A program made the position numbers and the translations under genes. Of a stretch of 64,000 nucleotides of DNA, positions 35,325 to 45,828 are shown in pieces. The stretch lies in assembly GCA_025603075.1 (NCBI GenBank), contig MU626258.1, positions 321,457-385,456 on the forward strand. Reading direction: 5' to 3'. This DNA is from Neoconidiobolus thromboides FSU 785. Taxonomy: Eukaryota; Entomophthoromycota; Entomophthoromycetes; Entomophthorales; Neoconidiobolaceae. Under the pieces are notes generated by a model, which saw only the letters and a list, made by a program, of their open reading frames with translations, was not told where the DNA came from and searched no databases. Every line of letters begins with the position of its first letter. Position 1 is the stretch's first letter.

Positions 35325-38152
35325 ATGGCCAGCCATTATGATGAAAGCGGAGTGAATTTTTATTATTTTTTAATATCAGTATTAGCAATTATATTAATTC
35401 CATATACATTAAGTCCCTTATTTTCTCAAAAAAGTAATAATTTCTATTGCTAATTTTATGTTTGTTTGACGAGAGTACTAAATATTTCATTTAATTATAT
35501 AGATGCATTTAAAAACGATGTACGTACTAAAAAGAAAGTCAAAGTTGTTAAATCGGAAAATATGACCGGTTATATAAAGTAAGTTAAAGCCTTTTCACTA
35601 CCAATTCATACAATAATGTAGTAACAAAAACTAATATTTTTTATTTAATAATAGATGGTTATTAATTACCGTCGGTTGGTTATATTTATCTTATTTGGTA
35701 CATCAAGTGATGAATACGGAAGTACAAGAAATCAAATTATGGGATCCTTATACTTTATTAGATATTGAAGAAGTAAGGATTTTTAATGAATAATGAATAA
35801 TAAATATTAATATTATTTCATTCTAGGGTTCTACATTAAAACAGATTAAAAATAAGTATAGAAAATTATCTTTAAAATTGTTAGCTATTTTATGTTATTT
35901 AAAAAAAAGATATTTTTATTAATGGAGTTATATAGTCATCCAGATAAAGTACGTGGGGTTACTGAAGAAGAAGCAGTAGCTTTAAATTCTAAATATGTAG
36001 AAATTACAAAAGCTTATAAAGCGTAAGTTGAATTATTAGTATTAATATTTTAAGTTAATGATTAATTTTATTCTTTATTTAGTCTTACTGATGATGATAT
36101 TCGTCGTAATTTTGAGGAATATGGACACCCAGATGGTCGTCAACGTAAGTTTCTAACTAAATTTAAAATTATTACTGTTATTAAAATATTAATCCTTCTT
36201 TTATGTAGCAATGTCTGTTGGTATTGCTTTGCCAGCTTGGTTAGTTGAAGCTCATAATAACATTTATGTGTTAAGTATTTATGGTTTAATTCTTGGTTTA
36301 TTTTTACCTTATTATGTGGTAAGTATTATAAGAATAATAGAATATCAGTATATTAGTTATTATATTAAATATATTTAATTAATATTATTTATTATTCATT
36401 AGGGCAATTGGTGGTATAAATCTAATAAATATACGCGTGATCGTATCTTAAATGGTACCATGGCTATTTATTTTAGAGAATTAAAAGATAATATTCCAAT
36501 GAAAGGTAACAAAATAATAATTGATATAATATGATTAATAACAGTTTTTAATCTTAAATTTAGACTTAATTGATCTTATGTCAGCTAGTAAAGAATTTAT
36601 TGATGAAATTGAATACAAAGGAGATGATACTGAAGAAACTCAACTTTTGTGGAAATTTATTAAAGAAGAAGCTGAAAAAAATGGTATTATTGTAGAAGAA
36701 TCAAGAAAAGTAAAAATATCATTATTTATTCTAATCAAATAGCTTAATCATTATGATAATTAGTATACTTCCAAAGAAAATATTAAAGCAGCTGGTCTTA
36801 TTCAAGCTCATTTAAATCGTGTTAAAGTTTCAAATCCTGAATTCCAAAAAGGTAAGTGCAGGGTAGTTGTTTAATATAGTATAATATGATATTTATTTAA
36901 TTAGATCAACAAATGATTGTAAAACGAGCTTATTCATTAGTTTATGGTATGACTCAAATTGCGTTAGCACAAAACTGGATCCATGCTACTTTATTATGTA
37001 TGGAATTATCACAAGTAAGAAAATAACACTAGAATAATATTAAAATATATTTGCTTAACATTTTTTAATTTAGATGATTATTCAAGCTGTACCTTATAAA
37101 GCCTCACCATTACTTCAGTTGCCTAATTTATCCAATGAGATGATTCGTTCTTTAAAAGGAAAACAAGTAAATTTTTAAATTAATTTTATAATAAGTAAAA
37201 TAATAATAATAATTTTTATAGCGTAATTTAAAAAATGTACTAGAATTTATTAAATTAGATGATACTTTACGCAGGTAGCTTAATAACTTATTATTTTATT
37301 ACAACCTTTTTATTAATATTTAATCCAAATAGATCCTTGTTATCCTCATTAAGTGATAGTGAATATAAAGAAACCATTTCAGCTGGTTTAAAATTTCCAG
37401 TTTTAAAATTACAAGCTGGGTATATTAAAGTATTAGGGGATGATGTTATAACACCTAGTGCTATTTTAACTTGTGTTATTAAATTAAAATTATCCACTGT
37501 AGAAGAAGAAATTTCTGAATTAAATGCTCATGATGAGAATAATACCGTAGATAGTGATGATAGTTTAGTTGATGATGAAGATTCACATGTGCGTTCCTTT
37601 TTAAGTAAAGCATCTCAATCTCATTTAGTTCCTCCCGTTCATGCACCTTATTTCCCAGCAGTAAGCTTTAAATATTGAAACAGTAAAGTTTGAATAATTC
37701 ATTAATATTTTATTTTATTTATTAGGATAAACGTAGTGATTGGTGGATTGTTATTGGAGATTTAAATACAGGACGCATGCTAATTAATCCAACTAAAGTG
37801 ACCGATTTGGTAGATAAAACTACACTTAAATTTAATTTCCAAGGGCCACCTGAACCTGGAAATTATTCTTTTAATTTGATGGTTAAAAGTGATTCTTATT
37901 TAGGTTGTGATTTACGTAAAGAAATGGCAGTAAGTTTATTTTTACTTAAGATAAGTTAATTGGTTAAATGATTTTTTCTTTTAGTTTGTTGTTGAACCAG
38001 CTTCTATTTTACCTGAAGAATCTGAAGTAGATGATGATATTTCAGAACCAGAAGATAATTCTTTAGCTGCTCAAATGCAAGCCAGCAAATCAGAAGGTGG
38101 TGCTACTGCTGGTGCTTTAAATGATGATTTAACTTCTTCAGATGAGGAATAA
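35325..38152 (+). CDS. SEC63: SEC63, ER translocon J-domain protein
   Basis: Partner of the Sec61 channel; recruits BiP/Kar2 for post-translational import into the ER. Sixteen exons (first 35325-35433, last 37985-38152) give 635 aa with every phase closing. Transmembrane segments near 9-27, 63-80 and 189-205. The lumenal J-domain at about 90-150 carries HPD at 120-122; its codons come from two exons, which hid it in single frames. GHPDGRQPMSVGIALPAWLVE precedes the third membrane span. The Sec63/Brl domain follows (SLLSSLSDSEYKE, SDWWIVIGDLNTG, VTDLVDKTTLKFNF, PPEPGNYSF). An acidic tail (580-635, ending TSSDEE) matches the Sec62-binding end of yeast Sec63. Introns are 41-81 nt. Confidence 0.95.
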
Positions 38153-38253
38153 ATTTATTTTAAAACAACCAAGTTTTATTTAGTGATAGGAAAGAATAAA
38201 ATAAATATTAAACTAATATTTTTTTTACAAATGTATAATTTTATTATTATTTT
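38153..38253. other. Short convergent spacer
   Basis: Only about 100 bp separate the SEC63 stop from that of the convergent DGAT2-like gene. The two 3' ends probably overlap or share poly(A) signals. Confidence 0.5.
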
Positions 38254-40009
38254 TTATTCCAATTTTTCATGTTCAATTTCAGATTTCAAAGAATGACACT
38301 TTTGAATATATAAATGGATCAATTGTTGGATCTCTTTCTCATTTTCATTAGAATAGTTACATACTTGGATGGGTTCACCAACTATAAAAATAAAGTAAAT
38401 ATTATATTTAATAATTCAACAAAAAAAACTTACTAATATAAACAAGCTCCTTTCTTTTAGGTAATAAACCTAATATATCCCAACTGTAAATGGTGGGCTC
38501 AAACAATTGAATAGTAGTTGAACTTTGAATCCAAGATTGTATAGAGTTAAGCTCGTAAGTTTTAGAATTTTGTTGAATAACTGGTATAATATTGTAACTA
38601 TATAAAATATTAGTATAATTATTGGCATAATTAAGTATATAAACCTACCCGCCTTTTACCACCTTTTGGAACATTTCTATTTGATTCTTTTCTTCTACAA
38701 TCATCAAATCATCACATTTTACCTCCCCTCCTTGATACAAATTCACTTTTTTGTTCAAATTTTTACTTAAACCACTACCATCATTCATAAAATTAATCCA
38801 AAAAGCTATTTTTTTTTCCCCAGAATATAAAAACACCACTTTATCCTTTTTATTAATATCCCCCAACACTGCGTTACGTACTGGATAATAATTCAAAAAA
38901 TGAGTGAGCAAAGGAAAGCCTAATACTTTTTGAAGATCCAAACTAATCTTAATAAAGAAATAAAAGGGCCATAACATTGGTAACAAGAAAAAAAATTTGT
39001 TAAAGAGAACATAAATTATCACTGTCAATCTTACGATAATTTGAATCAAAGATTGACGCTTTAATTGGGGTTGATATTGTTTCTTGTAAAACTGAGGCTT
39101 TTGAATGGTATCTTTTTCTATGGTTCCATTAATTTGAATTTTATCATTAGAATCTTCAATTTTGTCATGTTGAATTCCGTTACTACTTACGTCCCCAGAT
39201 AGTTGTCTAGACTCTTCAATAGTAACTTCCCCTTCTTTCTGATTATTTGATTCAATGGTCATATTCTCAACATTGTTATTATCCTCGCTATTTTTATGTT
39301 CAATAGATTGTTCATTTGATTCTTCAGCCTGAGCTTTATTTTCTTCAAGTCGCTGTTCTCCTTGAACTTTACTTTCTTCACAATCTTCTTTACTTTGAGC
39401 TCCAAGTTTTTCAAAATCTTTCTCAACTTGAGCTTTGCTTTCTTCAGGAGTTTCGTTCTCTCGGACTTTGTTTTCCTCAGTTGTTTCGTTCTCTTGAGCT
39501 TTGTTTTCTTTAGGGGCTTCTTGAATTTGCACTTCATTCTCCTCTACAGCTTCTTTAACCTGAGTCTTATTTTCTTGTGCATCTTCAGCTTTATTGTTTT
39601 TCTGTTCAACTTTACCATTAGCTTCAGCCTCCTCTTGATTCTTTTGATCTTTATCCCCTTGAGAAGCGTCACTTTCTTTAGCAATAGATTTCGAATCCTC
39701 ATTACTTTTGTTATCTTTATCTTCAATAACTAGTGCACCACTCTTTTTTTTTTCTTCAGGGCTGGTACTTGATTTATTCAAGTCACTATCATATTTTGGC
39801 TCCTCTTTAGGATTCGAGTCACTTTCAACAACAACGCTATCCTTTTGGGCAACTTGCTCTACTTTTCCATCTGCATTATCCTGTTGCTTTACAACAACAG
39901 GTTCTTTACTCTGTGCTTGTTTTTTGGTAGTAGTACCATTGCTATTATTCCCCTTTTGCTTATTCTTACCATTTGTTTGTTGATTTTGTTTTTTACTTTT
40001 GCTACCCAT
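38254..40009 (-). CDS. DGAT2-like pseudoenzyme with charged N-terminal extension
   Basis: Exons 40009-38649, 38597-38434, 38381-38254; 550 aa. Residues 1-310 are K/E/Q/N-rich and low-complexity, with eight 11-residue repeats at 150-237. Residues 318-355 form a hydrophobic hairpin containing PMLWP, also found in the DGAT2 at 43962-45127. After it VVFLYSGEKKIAFWINF aligns with IFGYHPHGIISTGAFINF of that paralogue, so YHPHG is replaced by YSGEK. The GGAxE block is missing, while the end realigns (LLPKRKELVYIIGEPIQV against LPKKVPIVSIIGNPIYV). Frames are intact and introns fall at matching places, so it is a gene and not a relic. It should be membrane-bound but catalytically dead as a DGAT. Family by alignment, role unknown. 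Confidence 0.8.
39299..39562 (-). repeat. 33-bp tandem repeats coding 11-residue units
   Basis: Eight units at residues 150-237, for example QIQEAPKENKA, QENETTEENKV, RENETPEESKA, QSKEDCEESKV and QGEQRLEENKA. Constant 11-residue period, Glu/Lys/Gln-rich, compatible with a hendecad helix. Confidence 0.8.
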
Positions 40010-40479
40010 TTTGTTTAGATTAGATGACTTATATTAGGTTTAAAAGAATAACTTTTTCTTTTTATTTTCTTTTTTTAATTATTTATAGTTTTTCTATAAA
40101 TGCTTATTTTTTACTATCATTTAAACTGTTCATTTTACTGTTTGATTCCTAATTTATGATTTAAACTTAAGGGATAGAATGCATGTGATTTTTAAAGCTA
40201 ATTCTAATAAGTGATAAATTTTTTGAATTAATAGAATAAGCTAAGCTTTTGGAGAAAAATCTTACTGATGTAACAATTCATAGTACATCTTTAAGTGCCA
40301 GAATTACTTTTGGTTGTTAAGATATAATTTTGACATGACGAAAAAAACTAGAATTTGCTGTATTAATATTAACGATTAATAATAATTATTTACAATCAGA
40401 ATTTAATTAGTGTCAGATGTTTAAAGGAGATAATTGATAAAAATAAAATACTAAAGTTAAAATCAAAAAATCAAAAGAT

Positions 40480-40588
40480 TATATGGGGCTGTTTTTTTTG
40501 GGTTCATTACTTTTTCTACTTTTTAAGCACTATTTGAGTGGAAAAATTGCTAATAAAATTCTTAAATACAAAAATACATCCCCATATT
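40480..40588 (+). mobile_element. MITE copy 11
   Basis: Complete copy, ATATGGGGCTGTTTTTTTTG to ACATCCCCATAT. Confidence 0.85.
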
Positions 40589-40643
40589 ATTTAACACCTA
40601 ATTGGATTTGACAAAAAATACATTTTAATAAAAATAAAAAACA

Positions 40644-40749
40644 AGTAAATGTTTTTTTTGGCTTTATCACTTTTTCCATCTTTTGAACACTATTTAAAGA
40701 GAAAAATTATAGTTAAAATTATTGATTACAAAAACACATTCCTAAATAT
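40644..40749 (+). mobile_element. MITE copy 12
   Basis: Diverged copy 56 bp after copy 11, same direction; the ends are eroded (AAATGTTTTTTTTGG, CACATTCCTAAATA). Confidence 0.7.
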
Positions 40750-40911
40750 TTTTGAATAAAATTAAACAAAACAGCTTTTTACATATTAGTTAATAGTTTT
40801 TTTAAATGTATATAACTTTAAAAATATTTTAATCATTTACTAGCTTTAATTTATATAATTTGGTTTTAAATTAACATTATAAATTCTTTTTATTAAATTA
40901 GTATATGGGTA

Positions 40912-41405
40912 TGAAATCTGGTACTCAGTGATTGGAGTCAAAAACAGCTATTACCTGGTTGACTACACTATAAGTCGAAAGATCTTAGTTTATATGACTA
41001 AGATAGACTTGGATTATGAAGAATACGACGTAATAGGCTACAGACTAGTAAGACAAATAAAATAGACAATATTAATGTAAACTCTACATAAAATATTATT
41101 AAGAAAACTTAATGGCTTTATTAAATGTTCGAGATATCAAGGAATAATTCAGTTAAAAAGCCTCAAACTACTATACGGGGATGTATTTTTGTGTCTAAGA
41201 ATTTTACTAACAATTTTTCCTCTCAAATAGCGCTTAAAAAATGAAAAAACTAATGAAACCAAAAAAACATCCCCATACTCCAAAATCTCTTTTACATTCT
41301 AAAAGTACAAATATCAAAATGAGAAGATAATATTCTTTGGGATGGAGCTAGAAATTCTCATAGCAAATCAAACTAAGAATGTGGGATTGATTTTCTCTGA
41401 ACTCA
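40912..41405 (-). mobile_element. LTR-like repeat, arm A (with nested MITE)
   Basis: Reads on the minus strand as the same sequence as arm B (41585-42016): near identity over about 100 bp (AATGGCTTTATTAAATGTTC) and clear similarity outside. It is interrupted by MITE copy 13 at 41172-41278. No internal coding region is seen, so it looks like a solo or broken LTR. The outer end reads GGAATCTGGTAC, the inner end is less exact. Confidence 0.65.
41172..41278 (-). mobile_element. MITE copy 13, inserted in LTR-like arm A
   Basis: Complete copy nested in arm A. In arm B the same place reads GGAGTATAAAAGAG without insertion, while arm A has GGAGTA before the element and TATAGTAG after it. Confidence 0.85.
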
Positions 41406-41469
41406 AGAACACAACAGCTTAGGCGATTGTTATGCTATAATTAACCATGGGACTGACAAAGCGGTATTT

Positions 41470-41577
41470 CACAGGGATGTATTACTCTGTTTAACAACTT
41501 TACTAACAACTTTTCCGCTCAAATAGCACTTAAAAAAAAAGAGAAAGTGATAAAACCAAAAAAACTTCCTCATATGA
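41470..41577 (-). mobile_element. MITE copy 14
   Basis: Diverged copy between the two LTR-like arms; left end ACAGGGATGTATTACTCTG, core CGCTCAAATAGCACTTAAAA, right end TTCCTCATAT. Confidence 0.75.
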
Positions 41578-41584
41578 TATAGTC

Positions 41585-42016
41585 AATTCAGAGCTACTTA
41601 TTTTGATTTGTTGTGAGAATTTCTACCCACTAATTGTGAAAGATGACATCCTCCCTTTTGATGTCTATACTTGGTAACTATGGTAAGGAACAACTACCAT
41701 CGTGTTTCTTATATATAGCCACCCAGTTGGAGTATAAAAGAGACTCTTCAACGTAATAACTCGAGGCTTTTTAACTGAATTATTCCTTGATATCTCGAAC
41801 ATTTAATAAAGCCATTAAGTTTTCTTAATAATATTTTATGTAGAGTTTACATTAGTATTGTCTATTCTATTTGTCTTATATAGTCTGTAGCTTATTATGT
41901 ATTATTCTTAGTTTATGTGAGTAAAATAGACTTGAATTGCGAAGGTTTTTGACTTACGGGCAGTTAATCAAGCAAAAACTGCTTTTAACTCCAACTACTA
42001 AGTACCAGATTCCACA
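41585..42016 (+). mobile_element. LTR-like repeat, arm B
   Basis: Best-preserved arm. TGTTGTGAGAATTTC near 41609 and ATTCCACA at 42016 give TG...CA ends; a TATA box (AGTATAAAAGAG, 41731) and AATAAA (near 41804) are in the order seen in LTRs. Inverted relative to arm A. No matching target duplication is visible. Confidence 0.6.
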
Positions 42017-42096
42017 AAGCAATTATAAAAAATAATATTATAATTTTAAATAAACTAATAATTAACAAATATTAAATTGCAATTTAAAAAATTTCA

Positions 42097-42201
42097 TTGG
42101 GGATGTCTTTTTTTGGTTTCATCACTTTTTCCGTTTTTTAAATGCTATTTGAATGGAAAGATTGTTAGTAAAATTCTTAAACAAAAAAATATATCCTCAA
42201 A
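42097..42201 (+). mobile_element. MITE copy 15
   Basis: Complete copy, ATTGGGGATGTCTTTTTTTG to TATCCTCAAAT. Confidence 0.8.
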
Positions 42202-42620
42202 TAGTTTAAATAGATATACATACTTTGAATTAAAACTTAAAATTAAAGTCAATTAATACTAATATTAACATTTAAGATTAGTTAAATCTAATCAGTAATT
42301 TAATAAAATTTAATATTTTCAAAAAATCATTATTTATTTGGTATTTTTCAGTTTCTTTAAATTACTTATTTTATTTTGTTTTTCATTATTATTGTTACTT
42401 TGATTTTTTTAAAACTACCTATTTTTGTTAATAGCAACATAATAAAACAACTAAGTTAATCCTTTTACTAAATTTTATTAAGCTATTGTCTGTTAATAAT
42501 TAAATTATAAATTATCAAAACTTTTTACAAAAACTAATAAAAATAAAATCTTAAAAAGCTTTGTTTAATAGTTCATAAAATCATGACTTAAATCAACTTG
42601 ATGATTTTCAAACTATAATT

Positions 42621-42727
42621 ATATAGGAATGTATTTTCTTGTTGAGGGTTTTACTAATAATCTTTTCGCCCAAATAGAGCTTAAAAAATCGAAAAAAGTA
42701 ATGAAATCAAAAAAATCATCCCCATAC
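42621..42727 (-). mobile_element. MITE copy 16
   Basis: Complete copy, ATATAGGAATGTATTTTCTTG to CATCCCCATAC. Confidence 0.8.
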
Positions 42728-42937
42728 AGTTTTATTAACTTGTAAAATAAACTAAAGACTATCACCAGAAATTTACAAAGGTAAACACAATGTTTGTATT
42801 TTTATATATATAGGTAAATATGCTCTTATATAATTTAATTGTGGGTCAAGTAATTTTTTTAAATTAAATTTTGTTGTTTTATTGGGTAAGTATTAATTTA
42901 AGCTAATCAAATTCCAGAGTTGAAAAAATCAAGAATT

Positions 42938-43031
42938 TGAGACTGTTTTTTTGGTTTCATTACTTTTTCTATTTTAAGAGCTATTCAAGCAAAAAGATTG
43001 TTAGTAAAATCCTTAAAAAATACATATCGTT
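42938..43031 (+). mobile_element. MITE copy 17
   Basis: Diverged copy with eroded ends (GAGACTGTTTTTTTGG, ATACATATCG); the middle still follows the family. Confidence 0.7.
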
Positions 43032-43610
43032 GTTATTTGCAACTGATTAGCAAAAATTGAATCTTTTTTAAAAAGTTTGTAATAGCTATCAATTAAGTGT
43101 GGTTAAATTAGTACTTAAAATAGTAAATATGGAAATTAAATGCTTTATATAACAACAGTTTAAAAATAGCACCAATTTTTATCAACTACAGATAGTCTTC
43201 GTTTTATTTGGCTTTAGAACTTGACCCTGTTTATTGCTACTCAATTTAGTCACAACTGAAATTTTAATTTGCTATATTTTTCATTTTAATGTTTTACAAA
43301 AGATGATTTTATCGGCATTGTTATAATTTTTAAATGAAAACAATAACAAATCCAACATTTAACTTCTACCTAAATAGAATCAATCATAGTCTTATTTTAC
43401 CAATGTAAACAATATTGGTTTTAATTTTCATTCAGAACTAACACTTACAAGGAATTATTATAGAAAGTATATAATTTTCATTAGATATATTCAAATAAAG
43501 CATTTGGATATGTTATAGTAGACAATTTGATAGTCTTAATTTTTATAATACTATTGATAAACTGTTAATGACTATGTATAATGCCTTGCATTTATGATAT
43601 TATTTAAAAA

Positions 43611-43711
43611 TAAATGGATATATTTTTTTAAATAACTTTGCTAACAGTTTTCCACTTAGATAGCGCTTAAAAAGATGAGAAATAAAATAAAAAAACACCC
43701 TCAAATATTAA
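43611..43711 (-). mobile_element. MITE copy 18
   Basis: Diverged copy, AAATGGATATATTTTTTT to ACACCCTCAAAT. Confidence 0.7.
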
Positions 43712-43961
43712 TATTGAAATAATTTTTGTTTAATTATTCAATATAGTATATGTGTTTCTTATAACTTTTACCTTATGGTGTTATGAACCAAGGAAAATAG
43801 ATAAAATAACTAATAAACCAAAGCAAATAAAAAAAGAAAGATTATTTTTATTATTATACTATAATGATAACAATGTTAAAACAAGTGAATAGAAAAAAGG
43901 GATTTGTTACTGCTGTCTTTAAACTAATTAGCTATTTAGTTTTATAACATATCCAATGAAT

Positions 43962-45127
43962 TTAAATAAAACACATCTCAGGTGGACTAGGAATTGGAGA
44001 ATACAATGCCTTATTGCGATTATATAAATCTAATAAAGCATCCATATATTGTTGATGAACTTCAGCTACTAGTTCATTACTTGGATTATCGACTTGTTTG
44101 ACTTTGATAGCTTTACCAACTAAAAGGAAAAAGTTAATAAAAATATAGTATGGAGTGATAATGAACTTACCAACAATTGTTAATGGTACTCTCTTTGGCA
44201 TGATGCCGTAATTATAAGTAAAAATACCACGACCATGAAAGATAGGCATAGTAAAACCTAACGCTTGCTTCATTTTAATTTGAAGTTTATGAATATAGGA
44301 ATCTGGTTCTGGAATAACGGTATCTAGGATTTGATTTTCTCCAAAACCAAACACTGGTACTAAGTTTGAGCCTGTTTTTATGGCTAATGATACAAATCCA
44401 AAACGTTTTTTTAATACTAAATCTAAATTATTTTCATTGGCTGATAATGATTCTTGTGCTCCTCCAACGACTATGACACAAGAGTTGCCTATTAATTAAT
44501 AGGTTAAATAAACTAATATCATCAAATAAAAATAAACTTACCTTTTCCAGATTTCAAAACATTTAAAATGGCTTTTTTAGAAACAGAAATAATACCCAAA
44601 GCGAGTAACAGCTCCCTATAGATTGGCATAAAGAAATTACTAGCTAAGGTGCATAATCTGATGTTAAGTCCAGGTAATTTTTCACTTAATTTAGTGCCAT
44701 TAGTAGCAAAATTAATAAATGCCCCAGTACTTATAATCCCATGTGGATGATAACCAAAAATATAAGTTTCTTTGGGGTCCAATTCTTCTTCAACAATTAA
44801 TTTGGAGGGGAAAAACTCAGCTAACCAAGTCCATATTGTCCAGTTTTTAACCCAATGATTGATACGTCCTCCTTTTTCAGCGGCATTATCAAAATACATG
44901 AAAATAAAATAAGCAAATATTAAAGGCCATAACATGGGGAAAAAACATAAAATAAGAAAAAAGGATTGAGTCAATGGCATCATAGAGGAATAGATAAAAG
45001 TAGCAAAAGTTTGACGACGTCTAGTTAGAGGTACATCCAAAGGCGCAAACTCCATTTTGGGTAAGTTGGTAAAGGAGCTACTTTTACTTATTTTTGTGGA
45101 TTCTACTTTTAAGTTGTCGGTAGTCAT
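43962..45127 (-). CDS. DGAT2-family acyltransferase, second active-looking copy
   Basis: Exons 45127-44542, 44488-44171, 44119-43962; 353 aa. About 40 residues of hydrophilic N-terminus precede a hydrophobic hairpin (55-80, with PMLWP). Then YIFGYHPHG (YHPHG 126-130), MPIYRELLLALG, VVGGAQES (203-210), FGFVSLAIKTG, LVPVFGFGEN, HGRGIF and TIVVGKAI follow in DGAT2 order. Predicted ER/lipid-droplet acyltransferase. The three-exon plan matches that of the 29822-30922 gene, which supports a local duplication. The hairpin sequence is closer to the pseudoenzyme at 38254-40009 than to the other copy. Confidence 0.93.
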
Positions 45128-45828
45128 TGTTACAATTTAAGGTTTTATTGAAATAAAAGTTAAAGTGTGTTCTTATTTATAACCCTTGCTTTTTGTAAAG
45201 GATAGACGGTACTAAGCTCCGATTTGAAGTTTGTAAGTTCGGATTATATGGCCTTTACCAATTAACTATCATTATTTTCATGTCCGAGAATTTGTTTTTT
45301 GAAATGGCATTGTCATCACAAATGAAATTTATTGGTCTATTTTTTTAATCTTGGGGTTTTGAATGGTTCAATTAAAGAATTGTTTTTATTTTTAATTTCT
45401 TTTATAGAATATGGGCTAATGAGCATAATTTTTTCTACATTATTGTTATTATCCTTACTGAATAGATGGGAAATTTATAAAAAAATAAGAAACTTTATCC
45501 TCAAGTCCTTTCAAGATAACGCAAGTTATTTTTAAAGATAAATATAGTTATATTTAAGTAACTAAATTCATTATAAATATTTAACTATTAAAAACTGAAT
45601 TAATTTAAAACCTAATTATATATATAAATATTAATCATCTTTTAAATACTAAAATTAAATCATAAAAAGAGCATTGGATGCATAAAAGATGCATTGAAAA
45701 AGCAAGCAATAAAAAAATCAGTATATTAATCTATAAATTTAATAAAATAAGTCATAATAAACAGAGCAGCAATATATACTATCTATCCACTAATTAATTC
45801 CACTCTATACTCCCTCCTCTCCTATCAT
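45128..45828. other. Spacer between DGAT2 and SPB1
   Basis: About 700 bp holding the promoter side of the DGAT2 gene and the 3' side of SPB1. A 67-codon hydrophobic frame at 45332-45535 (+) has no support beyond length. Confidence 0.5.

Noticed and set aside
39362-39983. Plus-strand Phe/Leu-rich frames
   Set aside because: Antisense of the K/E-rich repeats of the DGAT2-like gene; composition explained by GAA/AAA codons read backwards.
40480-43711. CRISPR-like regularly spaced repeats
   Set aside because: Copies are in both orientations, spaced irregularly and in a eukaryotic genome; they are MITEs.
45332-45535. Hydrophobic 67-codon frame upstream of DGAT2
   Set aside because: AT-rich composition gives such frames by chance; no signal or homology recognised.
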